From an uncultured Elusimicrobia bacterium (GTDB lineage Bacteria; Elusimicrobiota; Endomicrobiia; Endomicrobiales; Endomicrobiaceae): a stretch of DNA of 9,647 nucleotides. The notes under the pieces were generated by a model, which saw only the letters and a list, made by a program, of their open reading frames with translations, did no database searches and was not told the DNA's origin. The stretch spans positions 1-9,647 of the forward strand of contig CALGGE010000079.1 in NCBI GenBank assembly GCA_937916125.1, written 5' to 3'. Positions 1-6,061 of the stretch are shown here, piece by piece; positions within the stretch are counted from its first letter, which is position 1, and each line of letters begins with the position of its first letter. Made by a program: the position numbers and the translations under genes.

Positions 1-1
1 A

Positions 2-199
2 GGAGCTACAGGAGAAGGAAAATCAAGAAATTTTGTGAGACCTAATTTATATTCATTGCTTACAGATCCGAAAAGTAAGAAACCTATGTGTTTTGTGTGT
101 ACAGATCCAAAAGGAGAATTATATCAAGATAGTGCTGGATTTTTTGCTGCTAATGGATATGAGATAAGAGTATTAAATTTAATAGATATGCTTCGATAA
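2..199 (+). CDS. VirD4/TraG-type conjugation coupling protein, fragment (both ends missing)
   Basis: The frame is open from the window edge and encodes 65 residues. It begins with a P-loop (GATGEGKS, residues 1-8), continues RNFVRPNLYS, and then has the coupling-protein signature TDPKGELY followed by a GYEIRVLNLIDM segment. This order, Walker A then 'TDPKGE' then 'NLID', is characteristic of VirD4/TraG/TcpA ATPases. These are inner-membrane hexamers that deliver relaxosome DNA to a type IV secretion channel. The N-terminal membrane segments lie off the window. After NLIDM the family normally continues for several hundred residues, but here the frame ends two codons later at TAA, directly against a convergent unrelated gene. 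I read this as a break or mis-join near base 190 rather than a natural C-terminus. Family assignment is strong; function in this form is not possible. Confidence 0.85.
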   Translation, partial: GATGEGKSRNFVRPNLYSLLTDPKSKKPMCFVCTDPKGELYQDSAGFFAANGYEIRVLNLIDMLR

Positions 200-200
200 T

Positions 201-905
201 TTATTTTACTATTTCAGATACATATTGCTTAAATAAATTTCCTCTTTCTGCAAAATTTTTAAACATATCAAAAACCTTTTGAGAAGTGTATGAATTAAAA
301 TCAGATACTTCAGCAACACCGTATTTATTAAGAATTTTTACCATTGAATCATTCTCCGTAATTGTCGGAAGATATGCATAAGCGCCTGTATTTTCCTTCA
401 ACTTTTCGGAAATAGATCCGAGCTCTTTATATGTTTTTGGCAGTCTTATAATTCCTGATTTTGTAAATAAATCCTTATTATATATTGTTATGGCACTCGT
501 TGCATACCAAGGAATTGAATACAACTTGTCATTGTATTTAAGTGCCTTTACGACCTCTTGATTAAAAGAAGCAAGAGCTTCCTCCTCCACCTCCTCCAGT
601 GTACCTTTTTGGGCAAGGATTGCTGAAAAATCCGGATTCAAGTTGATTAAATCAGGCGGATTATCTGTCATAACAGCCGCAAGTGTCCTTTTTTCACCCT
701 CGGAAAACGGAACGTCCACCCATTTAATTTGAACATTCGGATGCTCTTTTTCATAAGTTCTTATTATCTTATACATATAATCGGAAAAGTCACCCATTTG
801 CAGAGTCCAAAGTGTAACCTCTTTTGTTTGAGCATCTTTTCTGATTGAGCATGCAGTGAGCCCTAGTATTGAGATTATTAAAAGTAAGATTACAAAATAT
901 TTTTT
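201..905 (-). CDS. Extracellular solute-binding lipoprotein of an ABC importer (sugar type), truncated at both ends
   Basis: Reading leftwards from about base 905, the frame encodes KKYFVILLLIISILGLTAC, a lipoprotein signal peptide with lipobox LTAC and the lipidated cysteine at about residue 19. Then follow VTLWTLQMGDFSDYM, EKEHPNVQIKWVDVPF, NPPDLINLNPDF and KLYSIPWYATSAITIYNK. These are typical of family 1 extracellular solute-binding proteins, which capture sugars or oligosaccharides outside the membrane for an ABC permease. No start codon exists in frame: the sequence diverges from the expected ATG-AAA-AAA just upstream of base 905, so the start was lost at a junction. At the other end only about 234 residues remain of the usual 400 or so. 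The frame stops next to the VirD4 fragment. The segment is visibly richer in G+C than the flanking DNA, suggesting a different source. No permease genes are present. An internal ATG at 797 would give a protein lacking the signal peptide and is unlikely to be the start. Confidence 0.82.
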   Translation of the reverse strand, partial: KKYFVILLLIISILGLTACSIRKDAQTKEVTLWTLQMGDFSDYMYKIIRTYEKEHPNVQIKWVDVPFSEGEKRTLAAVMTDNPPDLINLNPDFSAILAQKGTLEEVEEEALASFNQEVVKALKYNDKLYSIPWYATSAITIYNKDLFTKSGIIRLPKTYKELGSISEKLKENTGAYAYLPTITENDSMVKILNKYGVAEVSDFNSYTSQKVFDMFKNFAERGNLFKQYVSEIVK

Positions 906-906
906 A

Positions 907-1842
907 GTTTCTTTATTTCCAATACAAAATAAAAATATTAATAGATCTAATATGAAATTTTTTTCAAAAATAACATTTGATAAAGAAGAAGTGAGTTTAA
1001 ATTATTCATATGGGGTAAGAGAGCATATATTTTGCAATATAATATCAATGACTTCGATGGATTATATATTTTCAAAAGAGGTAATTTCTCATGTTTTTTC
1101 AGAATGTATATTATGGTGGAATTATGATAAAAAATATTTAAAAAATGTTTCTGAAGAAATTGCAAAAGAGTTTAAATTGCGTTTTTTTGAATTGGTACAA
1201 ATTTTTGCTAAAGTAATCTTTCCACACAAAGATATGTTAACATATGAACAAAAAAGAGATTTAGATAATATTATTAATGAAATAGAAGAATATAAAATAA
1301 AAGGATATTTAATTTTAAAACATATTTATAATCATAAAGATATTATCTATGACATAAAGAAAGGTTTGTGTTCTAAAAATGAACAAGAAATCAGCGATTT
1401 ACTGGAAACAATTATTTATTTAAAACATAAAAACTTTACTAACATTGAACAAATAATAACTATATTAATAGAAAATATTATGTATAAAATAAAACCTTTA
1501 CTTGATTATCGTATATATACTCTGTCTGAATGTTTGAAGAGAAACATTGAAAAGGTGGATGATAAAATTTTAAAGGATTTAGAGTTTGGTTTAAAACATA
1601 TTTTAACAGAAATTATGATTTCGAAAAAAGATATTGATAGTGACGTTGATAATAAAATAAGATGTAGTATAGAGTTAACTAAATTAATTTATATATTAAA
1701 AAAATATTATATAAATAAATGTATGGATATTCCGAAATATATAATTGATTGGGAACAAATTTTTGTTAACGAAAATGAATTTTCTGAAATTAGAAATGCT
1801 TGGATAAATATAAATATAGAAGATATTGAAAATAAAAATTAG
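907..1842 (+). CDS. Unrecognised helical protein, 5' end missing, directly upstream of a CD-NTase gene
   Basis: About 311 codons end at TAG 1840-1842. The frame extends left into the antisense of the lipoprotein signal peptide (GTG at 856), but that part is a shadow, so the true gene probably enters at a junction near 905. The first internal ATG is at 952 and has no convincing ribosome-binding site. The protein is rich in Lys, Ile, Asn and Glu and looks almost entirely alpha-helical and soluble. It has Glu/Lys-rich stretches around KRDLDNIINEIEEYKIKGY and ends WEQIFVNENEFSEIRNAW. I see no signal peptide, no clear membrane segment and no catalytic motif I can name. It lies 11 bp before the CD-NTase start, whose Shine-Dalgarno overlaps this gene's stop codon, so the two were probably one operon. 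In CBASS loci the neighbour of a CD-NTase is usually the effector or an ancillary protein. That is a guess from position only. Confidence 0.6.
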   Translation, partial: VSLFPIQNKNINRSNMKFFSKITFDKEEVSLNYSYGVREHIFCNIISMTSMDYIFSKEVISHVFSECILWWNYDKKYLKNVSEEIAKEFKLRFFELVQIFAKVIFPHKDMLTYEQKRDLDNIINEIEEYKIKGYLILKHIYNHKDIIYDIKKGLCSKNEQEISDLLETIIYLKHKNFTNIEQIITILIENIMYKIKPLLDYRIYTLSECLKRNIEKVDDKILKDLEFGLKHILTEIMISKKDIDSDVDNKIRCSIELTKLIYILKKYYINKCMDIPKYIIDWEQIFVNENEFSEIRNAWININIEDIENKN

Positions 1843-1853
1843 AGGATATAAAA

Positions 1854-2432
1854 ATGTACAGCGAAGAAACTTTAACAAGATATTATATGCCTGTAAGCGA
1901 AACAGAAGAAGATAGAATTATCAATGCAAAAAATATGATTAAAGATGCGATTAATAACAATGACGATTTAAAATTTTTTGATTATGAAATTTTTGAACAA
2001 GGTTCTTTCGCAAATAATACAAATATTAGAATGGACAGATTTGTGTTATGTTAAAAAGTACATTTTTTACAATGTATCCAGAAGGTAAGTGCTACTTATG
2101 GCTTTACTGATGGAGGAATATCATATGGCTCTTATCGAGATATGATTATTAATGCATTAAAAAACAAATTTAATAGTGATATAAAAGAAGGAAATAAATC
2201 CATTAAAATAAATTCAAATTCTTATAGAGTTAAAGCTGATGTAGTTGTTGCATATCAATATAGAAATTATAAATTAGTGAATAGTTGTGATAAAAATAGA
2301 TATATTGAAGGTATAAAATTTATTTCTAGTAATCAAAAAGAGATAGTTAATTATCCCAAACAACATATACAAAATGGTATTAAAAAAAACAAAAATACAA
2401 ATTTTGAATATAAAAAAATAATGGAGTTTTAA
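1854..2432 (+). pseudogene. CD-NTase-like nucleotidyltransferase (CBASS type), frameshifted, catalytic motif lost, 3' end missing
   Basis: ATG 1854 follows an AGAGGA site at 1841-1846 with 7-nt spacing. The first frame gives MYSEETLTRYYMPVSETEED... and EIFEQGSFANNTNIRMD. The 'GS' plus 'ANNTN-R' pattern is the nucleotidyltransferase motif of SMODS/CD-NTase enzymes, which make cyclic oligonucleotide signals on phage infection. Family members continue with a D-x-D that binds the metals, then 'CVML'. Here the frame breaks after codon 61 and CVMLKSTFFTMYPEG appears in another frame (2039-2089). The original frame resumes at 2088 with SATYGFTDGGISYGSYRDM, ADVVVAYQYRNYKL and NYPKQHIQNGIKKN. The frame changes fit a loss of about 10 nt that removes the D-x-D, plus a loss of about 2 nt in an A-run near 2087. 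The frame ends at TAA 2430-2432, about 190 codons into a family of usually 300 or more, where it meets a glycosyltransferase tail. Assignment is strong. Whether the lesions are real or assembly errors is not decidable here. Confidence 0.8.
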
Positions 2433-2500
2433 ATAAAATAAAAAGCTATACCATAGAAAATATGGCAAAAGTTCATTTGGAAGATTTTAAAAAGAAATGA
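2414..2500 (+). CDS. C-terminal tail of a glycosyltransferase (probably GT4 family), 5' missing
   Basis: This short frame gives ...VLNKIKSYTIENMAKVHLEDFKKK and stops at TGA 2498-2500, which overlaps the ATG of the next gene (ATGA, 2497-2500). The 'Y-T-I-E-N-M' followed by a basic helix is typical of the last 20 residues of GT4-family glycosyltransferases, and the 4-bp overlap is typical of translational coupling inside a polysaccharide operon. The rest of the gene is replaced by the CD-NTase sequence. The two share an AT-rich stretch around GTTTTAAA (2426-2433), so the join lies there. Identification from so few residues is tentative; the coupling to the next gene is directly visible. Confidence 0.5.
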   Translation, partial: KNNGVLNKIKSYTIENMAKVHLEDFKKK

Positions 2501-3629
2501 AAATAAATAAAAACAAACTTATCTTAAAACTTTTTGGATTTCTTATCTGTATAACAGTATTATCTCAAATAAATTCTATTGAACTTATTTTAAGACCTGC
2601 GATGTATGGTTGTTGGATTTTATTTTTTATTATTTTGTTTGTTATAAAAAATGGGAAGATATTTATTTCAAATTTTTCAAAATTTTACATATTCTCATAT
2701 TTATTTTTTATAATTTTTATATTGATATCTTTATTATTTGGCTTATATGACGAAATAAATATTTCTTTAATAACAATATTTATTATTCCATTGATAGTTT
2801 CTGTTGTAGGTGAAAATTTATTACCGGAAAATAAAAATATAATATATATATATATATATATATATCGCTAATTTTTGCTCTTTGGATAAATATTGAATTT
2901 TTTTCTGATTATAGAGGTTGGTTAGAAAATTTTACTTATCTCTATGGACAGAAAAATTCTGCAGCACAAATTTGGGGAACAGCAGTTCTTTTGATATTTT
3001 TTTATATAAAACCTAAAGGTTTTATTAAAAAATTTATATTGTATTCAATTGGATTTTATTTTATATTTATGATTATAATGACGCAATGTAAAACTGCAAT
3101 GTTAGCCTTAGTAATTGTAACTTTTTATTATTTCTTAAAAGTTTCCAGACACAGAATATTGTTATTAATAAGTTCGATATTTTTAATTTATACAATAATT
3201 TTTATTCCGAATGTTCAAGATTTTTTTGTTCATGCTCTTTCTTTAGACAAATATTCAGATTTTGATGCAAATAAAATGTCCGCCGGAAGATTGGATTTTT
3301 ATAGTTATGCACTTGCTGTTTTTAAAGAAAATCCTTTTGTAGGAGATCAAACAGTAAATTTTCCGATAGATAATTTTTATTTAAATGTTTTGACTAAATT
3401 TGGCGTTATTGGATTTATTCCAATAATGTTTATATGGATATATTTGATATTTAAAAATTATTTCTTAAGTAATAAGGACAAAAATTATTTTATATTAGTT
3501 TTATTAACAATATTTTACATAGTGGAATCTTTGTTAGAAGGGAATCCGCCTTTTGGCCCGGGAGTAAGTTCTTTTATGTTTTGGCTTTTAAGTGCAAGTT
3601 TATATCAAAGGTATTTAGGAGAAAAATAA
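2497..3629 (+). CDS. O-antigen polymerase/ligase-like membrane protein, switched out of frame at an (AT)12 tract
   Basis: The first frame (2497-2871) encodes a polytopic membrane protein start and runs into IYIYIYIYR and a stop at a 24-bp AT repeat. From 2866 another frame continues SLIFALWINIEFFSDYRGW, YGQKNSAAQIWGTAV, then SAGRLDFYSYALAVFKENPF and DNFYLNVLTKFGVIGF, ending at TAA 3627-3629. The last two blocks are the Wzy_C (O-antigen ligase/polymerase superfamily) signature: 'GR-x-F/W', 'NP-x-x-G', 'N-x-YL' and 'G-x-x-G-F'. Such proteins sit in the inner membrane and polymerise or transfer glycan repeat units in the periplasm. Removing one AT unit joins both frames into about 376 residues with many hydrophobic helices, the normal size for the family. 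The gene starts within ATGA shared with the upstream tail, and its stop shares one base with the ATG of the next gene. As written, only a 124-residue stump would be made. Confidence 0.82.
2842..2865. repeat. (AT)12 dinucleotide tract inside the polymerase/ligase gene
   Basis: Twelve uninterrupted AT units lie between AATAAAAATATA-type coding sequence and TCGCTAATTTTTGC. They encode alternating Ile and Tyr, tolerable in or next to a membrane helix. The upstream coding frame (codon starts at 1 mod 3) and downstream frame (0 mod 3) differ by exactly two bases. Eleven or fourteen units would therefore give an uninterrupted gene, while twelve gives early termination. Confidence 0.9.
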
Positions 3630-4018
3630 TGAACAAAAAATTTTTACCAATAACAGTAGGTATTCCAACATTAAATAGACCTAATTCATTGAAAAATACT
3701 TTAGAAAGTTATTTTTCTTATGATTATATTCCGCAACAAATAATTATTGTTGATCAAAGTGCTGATGAGAAAATTCAAGAAGAAAATAAAAAAATAATTT
3801 CTTCGCTAAATGAATTTAATAATATTTTTTATTTTTATCAAGAAGAGCCTTCAATCACCAAATCAAGGAACAAAATAATAAAAGAAACAAAAAATGAAAT
3901 ACTAATATTTTCTGATGACGATATTAATATAAACAAAGATACCCTAATTAATGTTTGTAATTTAATGCAAAACAAGAAAATATCAATGATTGCCGGTTTA
4001 AACGAGTTATCTCCTTAA
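3629..4018 (+). CDS. GT2-family glycosyltransferase, N-terminal domain only (truncated)
   Basis: The start is ATG 3629, overlapping the preceding stop (TAATG) with an AGGAGA site at 3617-3622. The longer frame from 3581 is not needed. The 129 residues begin MNKKFLPITVGIPTLNRPNS, the beta1 strand and loop of a GT-A fold. They continue with IIIVDQSADE, SITKSRNKIIKE and the metal-binding ILIFSDDD at about residue 90. Such enzymes transfer sugars from nucleotide donors to lipid-linked glycans at the inner face of the membrane. After GLNELSP the frame stops at TAA. Related enzymes continue for 150 or more residues, and the acceptor-binding half is missing. From base 4002 a different frame carries the next glycosyltransferase without its beginning, so a deletion or mis-join near 4002-4016 appears to have removed the end of one gene and the start of the other. 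Confidence 0.8.
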   Translation: MNKKFLPITVGIPTLNRPNSLKNTLESYFSYDYIPQQIIIVDQSADEKIQEENKKIISSLNEFNNIFYFYQEEPSITKSRNKIIKETKNEILIFSDDDININKDTLINVCNLMQNKKISMIAGLNELSP

Positions 4019-5012
4019 ACAAAATAATGATGCTAATGTCGGTATTAAAAATTTAATAAAACAAAAAATTAAAAATAAAAAGTTTATTAGTGCGATATTT
4101 CTGTTAATAGGTGTTTTGCTAAATAAATTTTTTGATTTAAATTTTTTACTGAAAAATTTATTATTTGAAAAACAGAATTCGAAATTTGATTATATTTTCA
4201 ATTTCTCAGGTCCAAACACACTAAATCATATTATTTGTAAAGATGTTTATAAATGCGATAAAAAGTTTATATGGATTCATAGCGAATATTCTTTGACCAA
4301 AAATGATCCTAAGAAATATAAAAACATTTTTAATAAATATGACTATATTTTTGCTGTATCAAAAGTGCTTACAAAAGAATTATGTAATTCATTACCTAAA
4401 TTACAAAATAAAATAAAAACTCTATACAATGTAGTAGATAGAAACTTTATTATTAATTTAAGTAATGATTCACAAATAGGATTTAAAGATAATTTTAATG
4501 GGGGGAATAGAATATTATCTGTTGGCAGATTGGATTATATAAAGGGTTTTGATATTGCAATAAAAGCATGTAAAATTTTAATAGATAAAGGATATGATAT
4601 TAAGTGGTATATATTAGGACAAGGAGAAGAAAAAGAAAATTTAATTGATTTGATAAAACAAAATAATCTTGATAATAAATTCATTTTATTAGGGGCATTT
4701 TCTAATCCATATCCTTTTTTCAAAAATTGTGATATATATGTTCAATCTTCAAGATCTGAAGCTTATTGTTTAACATTAGCGGAAGCTAAAATATTTAATA
4801 AACCTATAGTAACAACTGTATTCCCTGGAACTTATGAACAAATCAAAGACAATGAAACAGGTATTATTGTTGACACAAATCCGAAAAGTATTGCTGATGG
4901 AGTAGAAAATTTATTAGAAAGTGATGAATTAAGAAAAAAAATTAGTTTGAATTTATCAAAAGAAAAAAAAGGAATTAATAGTTTTTTAGAATTAGAAAAA
5001 TATTTGGTATAA
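4002..5012 (+). CDS. GT4-family glycosyltransferase (GT-B fold), N-terminus missing
   Basis: The frame is open from 4002; a TTG at 4116 is the first conventional start but has no ribosome-binding site, and coding similarity clearly extends upstream of it (LLKQNNDANVGIKNLIKQK). Later blocks are KFIWIHSEYSL, FAVSKVLTKEL, NRILSVGRLDYIKGFDIAI, WYILGQGEEKENL, LLGAFSNPYPFFKNCDIYV and SSRSEAYCLTLAEA. The last contains the E-x7-E motif (EAYCLTLAE) that binds the donor nucleotide-sugar in GT4 enzymes. The C-terminus ELEKYLV then TAA 5010-5012 looks natural. About 50 residues of the acceptor-binding domain seem to be lost at the junction with the upstream GT2. Five bases after the stop the next gene begins, so this belongs to a polysaccharide operon. 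The sugar specificity cannot be read from the sequence. Confidence 0.85.
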   Translation, partial: TSYLLKQNNDANVGIKNLIKQKIKNKKFISAIFLLIGVLLNKFFDLNFLLKNLLFEKQNSKFDYIFNFSGPNTLNHIICKDVYKCDKKFIWIHSEYSLTKNDPKKYKNIFNKYDYIFAVSKVLTKELCNSLPKLQNKIKTLYNVVDRNFIINLSNDSQIGFKDNFNGGNRILSVGRLDYIKGFDIAIKACKILIDKGYDIKWYILGQGEEKENLIDLIKQNNLDNKFILLGAFSNPYPFFKNCDIYVQSSRSEAYCLTLAEAKIFNKPIVTTVFPGTYEQIKDNETGIIVDTNPKSIADGVENLLESDELRKKISLNLSKEKKGINSFLELEKYLV

Positions 5013-5017
5013 GCAAG

Positions 5018-5137
5018 ATGAAAAAAATAGGGATATTGACACATTATTATCAAAGTAAAAATATTGGTGGACTTTTGCAGTCCTATGCGTTACCTTATAT
5101 TTTAAAAAAATATTCTTATGCGGCAAGCTTAGGATAA
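5018..5137 (+). CDS. Polysaccharide pyruvyl transferase, first 39 residues only
   Basis: ATG 5018 lies 5 bp after the GT4 stop. The product begins MKKIGILTHYYQSKNIGGLL and continues QSYALPYILKKYSY before stopping at TAA 5135-5137. 'IGILT-x(5-8)-NxGG-LQ(A/S)YAL' is the conserved N-terminus of the polysaccharide pyruvyl transferase family (CsaB/WcaK-like). These enzymes add ketal pyruvate from phosphoenolpyruvate to surface-glycan sugars. The family is normally about 350 residues. After KKYSY the sequence becomes AASLG and a stop, then a repeat-rich region, so the gene is cut near 5120-5130. It was too short for most ORF callers, but the motif is clear. Confidence 0.75.
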   Translation: MKKIGILTHYYQSKNIGGLLQSYALPYILKKYSYAASLG

Positions 5138-5150
5138 AACCTTTAAATTA

Positions 5151-5201
5151 TTCAACCGTTCAACACGTGCAACAACGCTTCAACTATTCAACCAATTCAA
5201 A
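5151..5201. repeat. Degenerate TTCAAC repeats
   Basis: TTCAAC occurs at 5151, 5159, 5179 and 5187, with a TTCAAA at 5196, at steps of 8, 20, 8 and 9. A second short cluster with the same 8-bp step lies at 5830 and 5838. The pattern borders the defence/prophage zone on the left and lies close to the end of the zone's first gene. I see no coding role and cannot name the family. Confidence 0.5.
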
Positions 5202-5477
5202 AACAGGGGTTTTTTTATTGACTTTTGAAATCTTTTGAGCTATAATTAGTTTAGAGATTGGGGGATTTAACCTCTTAAGTGAGGTCTGGATAAATTCTTC
5301 CAATCTCTTTTTTATTTCTACTTCATGTAAATATAGTCTTTGGATTTGATTATCTTTTTTTAGAATAACTTCTTCAATATATCTTTTAGTTCCTATCTTT
5401 ATAGGAGCAATAAGTACAAAACTGTTATATCCTCGATTTTTCCAGTTCTTTTGCCTATCAAATATTTTTCCATACAT
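5184..5477 (-). CDS. Phage/polymorphic-toxin C-terminal domain-like protein, left copy
   Basis: From ATG 5477 the product begins MYGKIFDRQKNWKNRG and continues SFVLIAPIKIG, RYIEEVILKK, LYLHEVEIKKRLE and ISKLIIAQKISKVNKK. It matches the right copy (7946-8215) at about 65 of 89 aligned positions without gaps. The 'YLHE' plus 'SKLIIAQ' pattern resembles the C-terminal nuclease-like (PBECR/BECR-type) domains at the ends of phage MuF head proteins and polymorphic toxins in gut bacteria, but I am not certain of the family. At about 90 residues it is only the terminal domain of such a protein. Homology to the right copy ends after KVNKK, where the right copy stops; this copy lacks that stop and reads on to 5184. 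Upstream the frame stays open to 5606 through a palindromic insertion, which I treat as non-coding. Probably a remnant. Confidence 0.55.
   Translation of the reverse strand: MYGKIFDRQKNWKNRGYNSFVLIAPIKIGTKRYIEEVILKKDNQIQRLYLHEVEIKKRLEEFIQTSLKRLNPPISKLIIAQKISKVNKKTPVFELVE
5270..5285. other. Small hairpin inside the left toxin-like copy
   Basis: On the plus strand ACCTC, a 6-base loop TTAAGT, then GAGGT form a perfect 5-bp stem. The right copy holds a hairpin one base off in alignment (8139-8154; CCCAC, ACTGAA, GTGGG) with a different stem sequence but the same stem and loop length. It sits in the least conserved protein segment. Confidence 0.45.
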
Positions 5478-5487
5478 TATTACTTCG

Positions 5488-5600
5488 GGAACGGCAATGA
5501 CGAGATTCCCGACTACGAATTTCGGGAATGACAGACGAATGGCAATAGCAACGACGAGATTCCCGACAAGGACGCTCGGGAATAACAGACGGAACGGCAA
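5488..5600. repeat. Palindromic repeat element, two tandem hairpin units, inserted beside the left toxin-like copy
   Basis: The 10-mer GGAACGGCAA stands at 5488-5497 and 5591-5600, 103 bp apart. Between them are two units 54 bp apart, each with an 8-bp perfect inverted repeat ATTCCCGA / TCGGGAAT around a 9-base loop (hairpins 5505-5529 and 5559-5583). The loops differ, CTACGAATT and CAAGGACGC, while the stems are identical. Both units share flanking GACGAG and CAGACG-type sequence. The element is far richer in G+C than its surroundings. The homologous sequence at 7922-7940 lacks it and joins the same flanks directly, so this is an insertion. It resembles REP- or MITE-like intergenic palindromes that spread in some AT-rich genomes, but I cannot name the family. 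It happens to leave a reading frame open across it. Confidence 0.8.
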
Positions 5601-5898
5601 CGGCAATAAAAGTTGTAAGGAAATTCTTAAATAGTCACGGAAAATAAGAAAATTAGGTATGTTTAGGGATAAAATAAGAAATATTTGTATTAAGTTGATT
5701 AAAAAGAATTGATTGTTTTCTTAATAAATTACAAGTTTGCCAATTATTAATTCTCTTGTTTATTTTAATCATTCTTGCTTGTAGCAAACAATCCGTTACA
5801 CTTTTTGTGAATATTTTGTTCCGCAAATTTTCAACTCTTCAACCAAATTCGCTTCGCTTTTTGTTCCATCCCTCTATACATCCATACATCAAGATTAT
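5601..5898. other. Gene-free stretch
   Basis: Bases 5601 to about 5634 are still homologous (inverted) to 7890-7921 upstream of the right toxin-like copy. Beyond that the DNA is AT-rich with many stops in all frames. A short TTCAAC pair lies at 5830-5843, and a GC-richer AATTCGCTTCGC stretch follows. I see no RNA gene, promoter or terminator that I can support. The truncated AbiEii gene is cut at its right edge. Confidence 0.6.
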
Positions 5899-6057
5899 TT
5901 AAAAATTTTCTTGAGGAGTTTCTTGAAACTTTGATAATTCTTTAAGGATTAAAACAACATAATAGTCTTTTTCCAAAATATCTTCTCGATATCCTGTTTT
6001 ATCATGTATTTGTCCTAATAAAACTTTAAATGAATTTTTATCTAAATGTAATTTCAT
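5899..6057 (-). CDS. abiEii: AbiEii-type nucleotidyltransferase toxin, N-terminal 52 residues only
   Basis: The start is ATG 6057, four bases after the stop of the upstream antitoxin gene; the longer frame from 6090 would overlap that gene and is not needed. The product MKLHLDKNSFKVLLGQIHDK continues TGYREDILEKDYYVVLILKEL. 'I-R/YREDILEKDYxVxLILKEL' is the hallmark N-terminal helix pair of the AbiEii (DUF1814) nucleotidyltransferase toxins of type IV toxin-antitoxin and abortive-infection systems. The catalytic part, starting with the GG-T motif, should follow at once, but the frame ends in QETPQENF and TAA. About 80 percent of the usual 300 residues is missing, so the toxin cannot be active in this form. 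Confidence 0.8.
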   Translation of the reverse strand: MKLHLDKNSFKVLLGQIHDKTGYREDILEKDYYVVLILKELSKFQETPQENF

Positions 6058-6061
6058 AAAT

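Noticed and set aside
856..906. GTG start at 856 for the plus-strand unknown gene
   Set aside because: These bases are the antisense of a convincing lipoprotein signal peptide on the other strand, with lipobox LTAC. The open frame there is a shadow and the real start is missing.
3581..3628. ATG at 3581 as the start of the truncated GT2
   Set aside because: It would overlap the polymerase/ligase gene by 49 bases, whereas ATG 3629 has a good AGGAGA site and matches the family N-terminus.
5199..5214. AAAAAC-AGGG-GTTTTT hairpin as a bidirectional terminator
   Set aside because: Only A-T pairs plus one G-C pair form the stem, too weak to claim. It may be chance in a homopolymer-rich place.
5488..5600. 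CRISPR array
   Set aside because: There are only two repeat units, each an internal hairpin with degenerate flanks, and no regular spacers or cas genes nearby.
5478..5606. N-terminal extension of the left toxin-like protein through the palindromic repeats
   Set aside because: The frame is open, but the residues are encoded by an inserted repeat element that is absent from the homologous right copy, and the insertion length is not a multiple of three. I treat it as chance translation, though in-frame palindromic elements do exist in Rickettsia.
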